Both the position numbers and the translations under genes were made by a program. From Australimonas brisbanensis (GTDB taxonomy: Bacteria > Chloroflexota > Dehalococcoidia > Lucifugimonadales > Australimonadaceae), in NCBI GenBank assembly GCA_038147155.1, contig JAYQTA010000002.1:310001-374000 (forward strand): 64,000 nucleotides of DNA. Direction: 5' to 3'. Positions 39,629 to 47,226 of this stretch are shown here, piece after piece. The first letter of the stretch is position 1, and every line of letters starts with the position of its first letter. The notes beneath the pieces are model-generated. The model had not been told where the DNA came from. It did not search any database and saw nothing but the letters and a program-made list of their open reading frames with translations.

Positions 39629-40885
39629 ATGAAGCCCCTCGCCCACCTGAAGGTCATCGACCTCACCACCGTCATCTCCGGCCCCTACACCGCCTCGCTG
39701 CTGGCGGACCTAGGCGCGCATGTCATCAAGGTGGAGCCGCCCGGCGGCGAGGCGGCGCGCGCCTTCGCCTCGGCGGACTCGCCCTTCACCCTGGGGGGCA
39801 TGTCCCCGCACATCCTCACCCTCCAGCGCAACAAGAAGGGCGTGGTGATAGACCTGCGCAACCCGGAGGGGAAGGCGGTGTTCGACGACCTGGTGCGCTG
39901 GGCGGACGTGGTGGTGGAGAACTACCGCCCCGGCGTCACCGAGCGCCTGGGCATCGACTACCCCCGCCTGAAGGCACTGAACCGGGGCGTCATCATGTGC
40001 TCCATCACCGGGTACGGGCTCACGGGCCCCGCCCGCGATAGGGCGGCGCTGGACGCGTGCATCCAGGCCTACTCCGGGGTGATGGGCATCACCGGCGAGC
40101 CCGACGGGGAGCCCATGCGCGCTGGGCCCATCTACGGAGACCTGTGCTCCGGCATGGCGGGTGCGGTGGGCGTGCTGGCGGCGCTGGCGGCACGCGAGCG
40201 CACCGGTGAGGGGCAGCACGTGGACATCTCCATGCTGGACGTGCAGATCTCCATGCTCTCCTACACCGCCACCATGCACCTGATGACCGGCCTGCCGTCC
40301 GAGCGCGCCGGCAATGAGCACACCCTGCACGTGCCCTACAACTCCTACCCCACCGCCGACGGCTACCTGTTCATGGCGGTGGTGATACCGAGCCATTGGC
40401 CGGTGTTCATCAAGGCGCTGCAGGACGTAGGCCTCCCGCCGGAACTGGACGCCACCCTGGCCTGGCTGTCCGACCCACGGCTGGGCAGCCGCGACGTGCG
40501 TCTGCGTGAGCGGGCGGCGGTGAACGAGGCCGTGGCGGCCATCCTGAAGGCGCGTCCGCGCGCCGCGTGGATGGAAGCGTTCGGGAGGGTGGGCCTGGCC
40601 TTCGCGCCGGTGAACACCGTGGAGGAGGCCCTGGCCGACCCGCAACTGGCCGCACGGCACATGGTGGTGGAGACGACCCACCCCAACGGCACCCCCTACC
40701 GCATGCCCGGCAACCCCATCAAACTCTCCGGCTTCCTCGCCAGCGAGGAGTCTTTCTCCTCGCCACCCACCCTGGGCCAGCACACCGCCGAGGTGCTGGC
40801 GGGGGTGCTGGGGTACGACGGGACGCGCATCGCTGGGCTGCTGGCCTCTGGAGCCGTAGCCGGTGAGCAGGAGGTGGGGGCATGA
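39629..40885 (+). CDS. CaiB/BaiF family (class III) CoA transferase
   Basis: A 418-residue protein. LKVIDLTTVISGPYTASLLADLGAHVIKVEPPGGEAAR (about 7-44), NKKGVVIDLRNPEGKAVF and ALDACIQAYSGVMGITGEPDG (about 144-164, with the catalytic Asp) are diagnostic. Such enzymes move CoA between carboxylic acids through an Asp-anhydride intermediate. Its end overlaps the CitE-like lyase gene by 4 nt, and a MaoC hydratase follows. This trio has the same family make-up as the itaconate pathway (Ict, Ccl, Ich) of Pseudomonas and as mesaconyl/malyl-CoA modules. Confidence 0.92.
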   Translation: MKPLAHLKVIDLTTVISGPYTASLLADLGAHVIKVEPPGGEAARAFASADSPFTLGGMSPHILTLQRNKKGVVIDLRNPEGKAVFDDLVRWADVVVENYRPGVTERLGIDYPRLKALNRGVIMCSITGYGLTGPARDRAALDACIQAYSGVMGITGEPDGEPMRAGPIYGDLCSGMAGAVGVLAALAARERTGEGQHVDISMLDVQISMLSYTATMHLMTGLPSERAGNEHTLHVPYNSYPTADGYLFMAVVIPSHWPVFIKALQDVGLPPELDATLAWLSDPRLGSRDVRLRERAAVNEAVAAILKARPRAAWMEAFGRVGLAFAPVNTVEEALADPQLAARHMVVETTHPNGTPYRMPGNPIKLSGFLASEESFSSPPTLGQHTAEVLAGVLGYDGTRIAGLLASGAVAGEQEVGA

Positions 40886-41781
40886 GCGAGGCGAGCACGC
40901 TCCCCATCCGCTCCTGGCTGTACGTGCCGGGCCAGCGGGCCAACATGGTTGCCAAGTCCCTGGGGCTGGAGGCAGATGCCATCATCTACGACTTGGAGGA
41001 CGCCGTGCCCCCCGCCGCCAAGGCGGAGGCGCGCAGCGTCCTCAAGGGCCTGCTGAGCGCCCCGCCCCCACCGGGGGGGGCCCTGCGCTGGGTGCGTCTG
41101 AACCACCCTCACCACCGCGAGCTGTTCCTGGAGGACCTGGCCTGCGCGCTGGGGCTGCACGTCCACGGGGTGGTGCTGCCCAAGGTGGAGACGGTGGCCC
41201 AGCTGGAGGCGGCGGACGCGGCCATTACGGCGGCGGAGGGACGCGCGGGGCTCCAGCCCGGCAGCACGCGGCTCATGTTCCTGCTGGAGAGCCCCCTGGG
41301 GGTGGTGAACGCCTATCCCCTGGCGGCGGCGCTGGAGCGCACCGTGGCCGTCTCCTTCGGTGGCGAGGACTTCTCCCGCGAGATGGGCCTGCCCCTGGTG
41401 CGCACGGACGAGGCGCGCTCGCTGGTCCACCAGCGGGCCGCCGTGGCCACGGCGGCGGCGGCTGCGAGGGTGCAGGCGGTGGACGTGATCTGGCCGGGGC
41501 TCGACGACCTGAACGGCTTCGCCGCCGAGGCCGCGCAAGCCCGCAGGCTCGGCTTCACCGGCAAGGCGGCGATACACCCCGCCCAGCTGCCGCTGATCCA
41601 CGCGGCCTTCGACCCCACGCCCGATGAGGTGGCCTACGCCCGCGAGGTGCTGGCCGCCTACGAGGAAGCCGTGGCCGGGGGCACCGGGGCCATCAACCAC
41701 AAGGGCGCTTTCCTGGAGGAGCCCGTCATCGCCCGCGCGCGCCGCGTGCTGGCGCTGGCGAGCCGGGGCCAGGGACGCTGA
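40882..41781 (+). CDS. HpcH/HpaI aldolase / CitE-like CoA-ester lyase
   Basis: A 299-residue TIM barrel. RSWLYVPGQRANMVAKSLGLEADAIIYDLEDAVPPAAKAEAR (about 10-51), VRLNHPHHRELFLEDL, VVLPKVETVAQL (about 95) and LMFLLESPLGVVNAYPLAA (about 132) with the metal-binding Glu are family landmarks. FTGKAAIHPAQL appears near 228. It cleaves or forms malyl-, methylmalyl- or citramalyl-CoA. It is translationally coupled to the CoA transferase. Citramalyl-CoA to pyruvate plus acetyl-CoA is the suggested reaction here (inference). Confidence 0.9.
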   Translation: MSEASTLPIRSWLYVPGQRANMVAKSLGLEADAIIYDLEDAVPPAAKAEARSVLKGLLSAPPPPGGALRWVRLNHPHHRELFLEDLACALGLHVHGVVLPKVETVAQLEAADAAITAAEGRAGLQPGSTRLMFLLESPLGVVNAYPLAAALERTVAVSFGGEDFSREMGLPLVRTDEARSLVHQRAAVATAAAAARVQAVDVIWPGLDDLNGFAAEAAQARRLGFTGKAAIHPAQLPLIHAAFDPTPDEVAYAREVLAAYEEAVAGGTGAINHKGAFLEEPVIARARRVLALASRGQGR

Positions 41782-41805
41782 CTAGCAACACACAGGAGAG
41801 CAGGC

Positions 41806-42321
41806 ATGAGCGTCAAGCAGGGCTGGGAGGGGCGATACCTGGAGGACTTCACCGTGGGTGACATCTACCGGGCGCCCATCGGCCGCACCGTCACCGAGGT
41901 GGACAACATCTGGTTCACGTTGCTCACCAACAACGACAACCAGATCCACTTCAACGACCACTACTCGGCGGGCACCCCATGGGGCAAGCCGCTGGTGAAT
42001 TCGGCCCTCACCATCGCCGTGGTCACGGGCCTGGGCGTACGTGACCTGACCATGAACGGGTTCGCCCTGGGCTGGGACAAGATACGGCTGCCCAACCCCG
42101 TGTTCGCGGGTGACACGCTCTACTCGCAGTCGGAGGTCATCGCCGTGCGCGAGTCCGCCTCCGACCCCACCCGCGGCATCATCACCGTGCGCACGCTGGG
42201 CATCAAGCAGGACGGCACCGTGGTGGTGGAGTTCGAGCGCTCCGCCATGGTGTGGAAGCGCGCCCACGCCCCCGGCAACGCCACCTTCCCCGAGCCCAAG
42301 CCGTACAAGTCGCAGCTCTAG
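41806..42321 (+). CDS. MaoC-family dehydratase
   Basis: A 171-residue hot-dog-fold enzyme. YLEDFTVGDIYRAPIGRTVTEVDNIWFTLLTNNDNQIHFNDHYS (about 11-54) carries the catalytic Asp/His pair region (D-x4-H-F-N-D), followed by GKPLVNSALTIAVVTGLGV. It ends with a second hot-dog half. It hydrates or dehydrates enoyl- or mesaconyl-type CoA esters. Position after CaiB and CitE supports itaconyl-CoA or mesaconyl-CoA hydratase. ATG 41806 follows ACAGGAGAGCAGGC. Confidence 0.9.
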   Translation: MSVKQGWEGRYLEDFTVGDIYRAPIGRTVTEVDNIWFTLLTNNDNQIHFNDHYSAGTPWGKPLVNSALTIAVVTGLGVRDLTMNGFALGWDKIRLPNPVFAGDTLYSQSEVIAVRESASDPTRGIITVRTLGIKQDGTVVVEFERSAMVWKRAHAPGNATFPEPKPYKSQL

Positions 42322-42334
42322 CCAGGAGGCACCC

Positions 42335-42748
42335 ATGAGCAACGTCAGCTCCGTCACGCTGGAGGAGGCCAACAAGGCCATCGCGGCGGCCATCGCCAAG
42401 TCCAAGGAACTGGGCTTCAACATGGCCATCGCCGTGGTGGACGTGCAGACCTCGCTGGTGGCCCTGGCCCGCATGGACGGCACCAACCCCTTCACCCCCG
42501 ACGTGGTGCGGGGCAAGGCCATGGTGACCGCCGTCACGCGCGGCACCCCCTCGGGCGTGGCCGCCGAGCGCTTCCCCAAGGGCCTGCAGGAGACGGTGAG
42601 CAGCCTGTATGGGGGGCGCATCACCTGGGTGCAGGGCGCGGTGCCCCTCAAGCGCAACGGCGAGTTCATCGGCGCCATCGCCGCGGGTGGCGGGCCGCCG
42701 GAGGTGGACGAACAGGTGGCGCAGGCCGGGGCGGACGCGCTGGCCTAG
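42335..42748 (+). CDS. GlcG/HbpS-family heme-binding-like protein
   Basis: A 137-residue protein. VTLEEANKAIAAAIAKSKELGFNMAIAVVDVQTSLVALARMDG (about 7-49), a GKAMVTAVTRGTPSG helix and GAVPLKRNGEFIGAIAAGGGPPEVDEQVAQAG (about 102-133) match PF03928. Proteins of this family often sit beside catabolic dehydrogenases or transferases, and their exact role is unclear. It starts 13 nt after the MaoC stop with CCAGGAGGCACCC, so it closes the CaiB-CitE-MaoC operon. No signal peptide is present, unlike secreted HbpS. Confidence 0.88.
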   Translation: MSNVSSVTLEEANKAIAAAIAKSKELGFNMAIAVVDVQTSLVALARMDGTNPFTPDVVRGKAMVTAVTRGTPSGVAAERFPKGLQETVSSLYGGRITWVQGAVPLKRNGEFIGAIAAGGGPPEVDEQVAQAGADALA

Positions 42749-42752
42749 CGGC

Positions 42753-43577
42753 CTACTGGCCGGGCAGGCGGCGCTCGCGTATCTGCGTGGCGATGCGCCG
42801 CACGAACCAGGCGTCCGCCGGCTCAATGCCGCCACTCAGGTAGGCGTCCAGGTCCGCCAGCGCGCGTGCGTCCTCACCCATGCGCTGGTGCAGCATGCCC
42901 CTATCGCGCAGGTGCCCCTGCTCATCCGGTTGGAGCAGCACCAGCAGGTCGAGGGTGCCCACCGCCTCGGCGAGGCGGTTCTGCTTCGCGTAGATGGCCG
43001 AGAGGTTGCGCAGCATGCGCGCCACGATGCCCCGGTCGCTCACGGCGTTGAGGAACGAGGGCTCCCACCGCACCTGGGGCGCGATGCGCCTGAGCAGCTC
43101 CTGGCACTCGGCGGCTGAGCGCACGATGCCCCGGTGGAACGGGTCGATGAACAGGTCGGGCTCGGCCTGGTGGCGCACCATGAAGTGCCCCGGCATGCCC
43201 ACCCCGGCCAGGGGAACGCCGTTGCGTCGCCCCACCGCCAGGTACACCACCGCCAGCGTGATGGGGATGCCCAGGCGACGGCGCAGCACCACATGCAGCA
43301 GCGAGTTGGCCGGGTCGTAGTAGTCGCCCTCGTTGCCCGTGAAGCCCAGCTCGTCGAACAGGTACTCGTTCAGCACGTTCACCGAGGCGAGGGGGCTCGC
43401 CTCCAGGGGCATGCGCTCGCGCACCCCCAACGCCATGGCGACCAGCAACCCGCGCTCGTGGTCGATGTCCACCGCCGGGTCGAAGCGCGCCGCGATCAGC
43501 AGCGCACCCTCGGCGGGGTCCAGCCGCTCCCCGCTCGCATAGGAGGCGAACCGCTCCAGAACCTCGGGAACGTCCAT
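42753..43577 (-). CDS. SirB1-family transglutaminase-like protein with tetratricopeptide tail
   Basis: A 274-residue protein. LNEYLFDELGFTGNEGDYYDPANSLLHVVLRRRLGIPITLAVVYLAVGRR (about 68-117) and GVGMPGHFMVRHQ (about 123-135) form the SirB1 core, with the Cys of true transglutaminases absent (the position after GIPITL is Ala/Val). The C-terminal third, from about 190, is TPR-like (NLSAIYAKQNRLAEAVGTLDLLVLLQPDEQGHLRDRGMLHQRMG). Function unknown; it is widely conserved. It converges with the HbpS gene. Confidence 0.85.
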   Translation of the reverse strand: MDVPEVLERFASYASGERLDPAEGALLIAARFDPAVDIDHERGLLVAMALGVRERMPLEASPLASVNVLNEYLFDELGFTGNEGDYYDPANSLLHVVLRRRLGIPITLAVVYLAVGRRNGVPLAGVGMPGHFMVRHQAEPDLFIDPFHRGIVRSAAECQELLRRIAPQVRWEPSFLNAVSDRGIVARMLRNLSAIYAKQNRLAEAVGTLDLLVLLQPDEQGHLRDRGMLHQRMGEDARALADLDAYLSGGIEPADAWFVRRIATQIRERRLPGQ

Positions 43578-43586
43578 GGGCAGAGC

Positions 43587-44438
43587 CTACACCGCGTACC
43601 GGCGTTCCATCTCGCTGATGCGCGCCAGTCCCAGGGCGTTGGCGATCTCCATGCGCAGTTGGCCGCCGGAGCCCCACCGCTCCAGTGCGGCGATCCGGCC
43701 ATTCTCGCGCAGCTGCACCATCATCTCCTTGATCAGCGGGTAGAGCGAGAACACCGGCCCCCGGTGGATCTGGAGGCGCACGCCGGGCAGCGCCGCCACC
43801 TTGTCCGGGGCCACCTCTCCGTTGTACAGGAGCGGAAGGTCACCCAGGCGGCGGGTGAACTCGGCCAGGTCCTCCTCGGTGCGCACCCCGTCCACGAACA
43901 GCAGGTCAGCCCCCGCCGCGTGGTAGGCGCGGGCGCGACGCTCCGTCTCGTCCCATCCAGCCACGGCCAGGGCGTCGGTGCGGGCGATGACCACGAAGTC
44001 GGGGTCGCGCCGCGCGTCCACCGCCGCGCGCACCTTGGCGGCGGCCTCCTCCAGGCTGATGACCTGCTTGCCCTCGAAGAAGCCGCACTTCTTGGGCGCG
44101 ACCTGGTCCTCGATGTGTACGCCCGCCACGCCCGCCCGCTCGTAGGCGCGTATCGTCCGCCACACATTGATGGCGTTGCCGTAGCCCGTGTCGGCATCGG
44201 CGATCACCGGCACCTCCACGGCCTCGGCGATGGTCGCGGCGTTGGCCACCATCTCCGTCTGAGTCAGCAGCCCCACGTCGGGCATGCCCTTGGACATGGA
44301 GGTGCCGAAGCCCGACATGTACACCGCCTCGAACCCCGCCTCCTCGGCGATTCGGGCGGTGAACCCGTCGTAGGTGAACGGGGCCAGCAGGGTGCGGGGG
44401 CCGGACAGCAACTCGCGCAGGCGGGTGGTGGTGCGCAT
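43587..44438 (-). CDS. Isocitrate lyase / PEP mutase family protein
   Basis: A 283-residue TIM barrel. FTYDGFTARIAEEAGFEAVYMSGFGTSMSKGMPDVGLLT (about 21-59), VIADADTGYGNAINVWRT (about 75-92), GVHIEDQVAPKKCGFFEGKQVIS (about 101-123, with the signature KKCG) and VVIARTDALAVAGWDE are diagnostic. The Cys in KKCG marks the lyase-type subgroup (methylisocitrate, dimethylmalate or oxaloacetate-type). Together with MmgE/PrpD it could serve a methylcitrate-like route. ATG 44438 has GGAGTGAGACG upstream. Confidence 0.9.
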   Translation of the reverse strand: MRTTTRLRELLSGPRTLLAPFTYDGFTARIAEEAGFEAVYMSGFGTSMSKGMPDVGLLTQTEMVANAATIAEAVEVPVIADADTGYGNAINVWRTIRAYERAGVAGVHIEDQVAPKKCGFFEGKQVISLEEAAAKVRAAVDARRDPDFVVIARTDALAVAGWDETERRARAYHAAGADLLFVDGVRTEEDLAEFTRRLGDLPLLYNGEVAPDKVAALPGVRLQIHRGPVFSLYPLIKEMMVQLRENGRIAALERWGSGGQLRMEIANALGLARISEMERRYAV

Positions 44439-44466
44439 CGTCTCACTCCTGAGGGCGTGTAGCGGG

Positions 44467-44700
44467 CTAGAGCAGGGCGGCCAGGCCCTCACGCAGGCGA
44501 GGGAGCCACTCGGACAGGGGCGTGGTGCGCGGAAGGGTTATCTCGAACACCTGGCGGCGCATCATGCCGCCGTCGCCCACGACCCATCCACCCGGGTCCT
44601 CCTTGCCCAACTCCACGTTCAGCGACTCACGGTCGATGCCGAGCTCGTCGGTCACCTCATAGACGGCAGCCATGTCTTCCATGGTGATGATGTCTTCCAT
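44467..44700 (-). CDS. Uncharacterised 77-residue protein
   Basis: The protein starts MEDIITMEDMAAVYEVTDELGIDRESLNVELGK and contains GGWVVGDGGMMRRQVFEI and a helical end LSEWLPRLREGLAALL. I do not recognise the family. A GAGAGGCTTCG ribosome-binding site precedes the ATG. It lies upstream of the isocitrate-lyase-family gene on the same strand (28 nt gap), so the two are probably co-transcribed. Confidence 0.55.
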   Translation of the reverse strand: MEDIITMEDMAAVYEVTDELGIDRESLNVELGKEDPGGWVVGDGGMMRRQVFEITLPRTTPLSEWLPRLREGLAALL

Positions 44701-44831
44701 CGAAGCCTCTCGAACACAAAGACTGGCACAGGCTCAGCCCGCGCACGCAGATGGTGGGCCGCCAGCAAGGGACTGTCAACCGGCGCTGATGGTGCGTGTA
44801 AGATGCGCGCCAGCCCCCCGCAGGAGCCTCC

Positions 44832-46088
44832 GTGCGCAGACCCCGCTTCTTCTACGGCTGGACGGTGGTGGCGGTGCTGTGGCTGGCCAACCTGGGCTCC
44901 CACGGCGCGGTCTCCTTCACCTTCGGCCTCTTCGTCCTGCCCATGAGCCAAGACCTGGGTGTCTCCCGCGGGGCCATCGGCTGGCTCCAGACAGCGCGTC
45001 TGGCGGGTTCCGGCCTCTCCTCCATCAGCCTGGGGCGGCTCATCGACCGGTACGGTGCGCGCGTCCTGGTGCCCGCCACTGGGCTGCTCTCCGCGCTCAT
45101 CGTCATCGCCATCTCCCAGGCACCGCGCATGTGGATGCTGTACGTGCTGTTCGCCCTGCTGGGAGTGGCCGGGCTGTCGGCGCCGGGGAACGCGCTCACG
45201 GCGGTGCCGGTCGCCAAGTGGTTCGTGCGCAGGCGCGGCAAGGCCATCGCCGTCACCACCTTCGGCGGCGCCGTGGGCGGGGCGGTCTTCTCCCTGGTGC
45301 ATCAGGGATTCATCGACGCGTGGGGCTGGCGCGGGGCGTTCGCGGTCTCAGCAGGGCTGCTGGTGGCGCTGACGGTGCCCCTTCAGTTCGCACTGCTGCG
45401 GCGAACCCCGGAGGACATGGGCCTGCGCCCCGACGGCGATGCCGCCGTTGCCCCAACGCCCGCGGCCGTCACCACCCCTACTCCGGTGGACGAGGCCTCG
45501 TGGACCGTGCGGGAGGCGCTGCGCAGCAGGGTGCTCTGGCAACTGGCCGCCGCCTACCTGGTGTCCAGCTTCGCCACCGGTGGGTTCGTGGTGCACCGGC
45601 CCGCCTTCTGGCAGGAGCTGGGCTACCCCACCGGGCTCATCGCCGGGGCTCTGGCGCTGGACTCGGCGGTCTACGCCGTCGCCGCGCTGGGCGCCGGGGC
45701 GCTGCTGGATAGGGCCGTGCCCCGCCTGGTGGCCGCAGCAGCCATGACCACCCATGCCCTGGCCATGCTGGCCGCGCTCACGTGGGCCAGCACGGGATCG
45801 GTGTTCGTGGTGGCCGCACTCATCGGCTCCGGCGCAGGCACCGCCGCCGTGGCGCGCAGCGTCCTGCTGCCCGCCTACTACGGCCGGGCGCACCTGGGGG
45901 CCATCTGGGGGGTGTTGCTGCCCGCCAACCTTTTGGGGCTGGGGCTGGGCGCGCCCGTCGTGGGCATGCTGTACGACGCTGCGGGCGGGTCCTACCGGCC
46001 CGGCATCTGGCTGCTGTTCGGCCTGATGTTGGCCTCCGTCGCCATGATGCTTACCGCGGGCCCGCCCAAGCGCGTCCCGCCCGCCTAG
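44832..46088 (+). CDS. MFS transporter
   Basis: A 418-residue protein with twelve spans. FFYGWTVVAVLWLANLGSHGAVSFTFGLFV at the start and KWFVRRRGKAIAVTTFGGAVGG (about 134-155) match the transporter at 27676-28902. It belongs to the monocarboxylate/oxalate-formate-like MFS group. A GTG start at 44832 follows CAGGAGCCTCC. A TAAGAT box lies at 44799-44804. Its position at the end of the acid-degradation genes suggests uptake of an organic acid. Confidence 0.88.
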   Translation: MRRPRFFYGWTVVAVLWLANLGSHGAVSFTFGLFVLPMSQDLGVSRGAIGWLQTARLAGSGLSSISLGRLIDRYGARVLVPATGLLSALIVIAISQAPRMWMLYVLFALLGVAGLSAPGNALTAVPVAKWFVRRRGKAIAVTTFGGAVGGAVFSLVHQGFIDAWGWRGAFAVSAGLLVALTVPLQFALLRRTPEDMGLRPDGDAAVAPTPAAVTTPTPVDEASWTVREALRSRVLWQLAAAYLVSSFATGGFVVHRPAFWQELGYPTGLIAGALALDSAVYAVAALGAGALLDRAVPRLVAAAAMTTHALAMLAALTWASTGSVFVVAALIGSGAGTAAVARSVLLPAYYGRAHLGAIWGVLLPANLLGLGLGAPVVGMLYDAAGGSYRPGIWLLFGLMLASVAMMLTAGPPKRVPPA

Positions 46089-46468
46089 AGCGAAGCGATG
46101 ACCCGGGCCAGCTTCTCCTTCACCTCACCGGCGATGGCGATGAGGTCCGGGTTCTGGACCGCCTGCATGGACGCCACCGGGTCGATGGCCGCAACCTCGA
46201 CGCCGTCGGGGTGCTGCTGAACGATGACGTTGCACGGGAGCATGGTGCCGATGTGCTCCTCGGTGGAGAGCGCCCGGTGGGCGAACGGCGGGTTGCACGC
46301 GCCCAGGATGCGGTAGGGCCTGAAGTCCACGCCCAACTTCTCCTTCATTGTCTGCTGCACGTTGATCTGGGTGAGGATGCCGAAACCCTCGGTCTTCAGC
46401 GCAGCGGTCACCCGCTCGATCACCTCGTCGAAACCGCCCTGGACGGTCATGGCCATGTAGTAGGACAT
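46085..46468 (-). CDS. DUF302-family protein
   Basis: A 127-residue protein. FDEVIERVTAALKTEGFGILTQINVQQTMKEKLGVDFRPYRILGACNPPFAHRAL (about 13-67) and GTMLPCNVIVQQHPDGVEVAAIDP (about 73-96) are characteristic of DUF302. Two conserved Cys (in GACNPP and LPCNV) could bind a ligand or metal. The function of the family is unknown. It overlaps the MFS stop by 4 nt in convergent orientation. The ATG follows GCGAGGAGCGTTCCC. Confidence 0.9.
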   Translation of the reverse strand: MSYYMAMTVQGGFDEVIERVTAALKTEGFGILTQINVQQTMKEKLGVDFRPYRILGACNPPFAHRALSTEEHIGTMLPCNVIVQQHPDGVEVAAIDPVASMQAVQNPDLIAIAGEVKEKLARVIASL

Positions 46469-46565
46469 GGGAACGCTCCTCGCTTGCTGCCACTCAGTAT
46501 CGCCGAGGTGGTGGCGGCCATCAAACCGGCTGTGGGATGATGGTTGCTCCCGCAAGGAGATGCGT

Positions 46566-47090
46566 ATGAACATCAGGGGCATCAACCACCTGGCCATGGT
46601 CACCGGGGACCTGGAGGCCACGGTGCGCTTCTACCGTGACGTGCTCGGGCTGGAGGTGGTGGCCACCACCGGCAACGCACCGGGGCTCTACCGCTACCGG
46701 CACTACTTCTTCCGCCTCGGCCCCGGCGCCACGCTGGCCTTCTTCGAGTGGCCGGACATGGTGGAGCCCTTCCACAAGCCTGCGGGTATGCCCGCTCGTG
46801 GGCGCTGGCAGTTCGACCACCTCTCCTTCGACGTGGAGGACCTGGCCGCGCTGGAAGTGCTCCAGGAACACCTGGCGGCCAACGGTGTGGAGGTCACGCG
46901 CGTGGTGGACCACCAGTTCATCCAGTCCATCTACTTCACCGACCCGGTGAACGGGATAGCCCTGGAGGCCTCCTACTGGGTGCGCGATGCCACCGATGCA
47001 CTGCCTCCGGATCCGACCGACCGATCCCTCTTCTTCGACCCTGACCCCGTGCCCGCGCTGCGGAAACGGGCCCCCTCGGAACGCGCCTGA
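46566..47090 (+). CDS. VOC-family (glyoxalase/dioxygenase-like) protein
   Basis: A 174-residue protein. INHLAMVTGDLEATVRFYRDVLGLEVVATTG (about 5-35) and the second module QFDHLSFDVEDLAALEVLQEHLAANGVEV with IYFTDPVNGIALEASYW (about 120-136) give the paired beta-alpha-beta-beta-beta units. The metal ligands are H8, H94-region and E133-region. Possible activities include ring-cleavage or isomerisation of thioesters. CAAGGAGATGCGT precedes the ATG. No operon partner follows; ilvB has its own promoter. Confidence 0.82.
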   Translation: MNIRGINHLAMVTGDLEATVRFYRDVLGLEVVATTGNAPGLYRYRHYFFRLGPGATLAFFEWPDMVEPFHKPAGMPARGRWQFDHLSFDVEDLAALEVLQEHLAANGVEVTRVVDHQFIQSIYFTDPVNGIALEASYWVRDATDALPPDPTDRSLFFDPDPVPALRKRAPSERA

Positions 47091-47106
47091 CAGGCACGCG
47101 AGCGCG

Positions 47107-47136
47107 TTGCGCGCGAGGGGCCCGGAGTGCTATTGT
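47107..47136 (+). promoter_or_regulatory. Putative ilvB promoter TTGCGC-18-TATTGT
   Basis: TTGCGC (47107-47112) and TATTGT (47131-47136) with an 18-nt spacer. Transcription would start near 47143, leaving a leader of about 84 nt before ilvB. Confidence 0.5.
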
Positions 47137-47141
47137 CGAAG

Positions 47142-47207
47142 GGCCGTGGTTCCGACAACGGCCTGCTCCATCCAACGATGAGCCGTCCGCCCCGGCGGGC
47201 GGCTTTT
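47142..47207 (+). promoter_or_regulatory. Two-hairpin ilvB leader ending in an intrinsic terminator (possible attenuator)
   Basis: Hairpin 1 is GGCCGT (47142-47147) with ACGGCC (47158-47163). Hairpin 2 is a 9-bp GC stem (47182-47190 and 47195-47203, one G-U pair, loop CCCG) followed by TTTT, only 19 nt before the ilvB ATG. It lies after the likely promoter, so it would stop transcription before ilvB unless relieved. No short leader peptide with clustered Leu/Ile/Val codons is evident. Confidence 0.55.
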
Positions 47208-47226
47208 CCGTTCCCCAGAGGCGTAT

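Noticed and set aside
36775..40041. A very long plus-strand open frame of about 1088 codons
   Set aside because: It runs antisense to the SDR and MmgE/PrpD genes and then out of frame through the methyltransferase. The residues are Arg/Gly/Ala/His low-complexity, as expected for a shadow frame at high GC.
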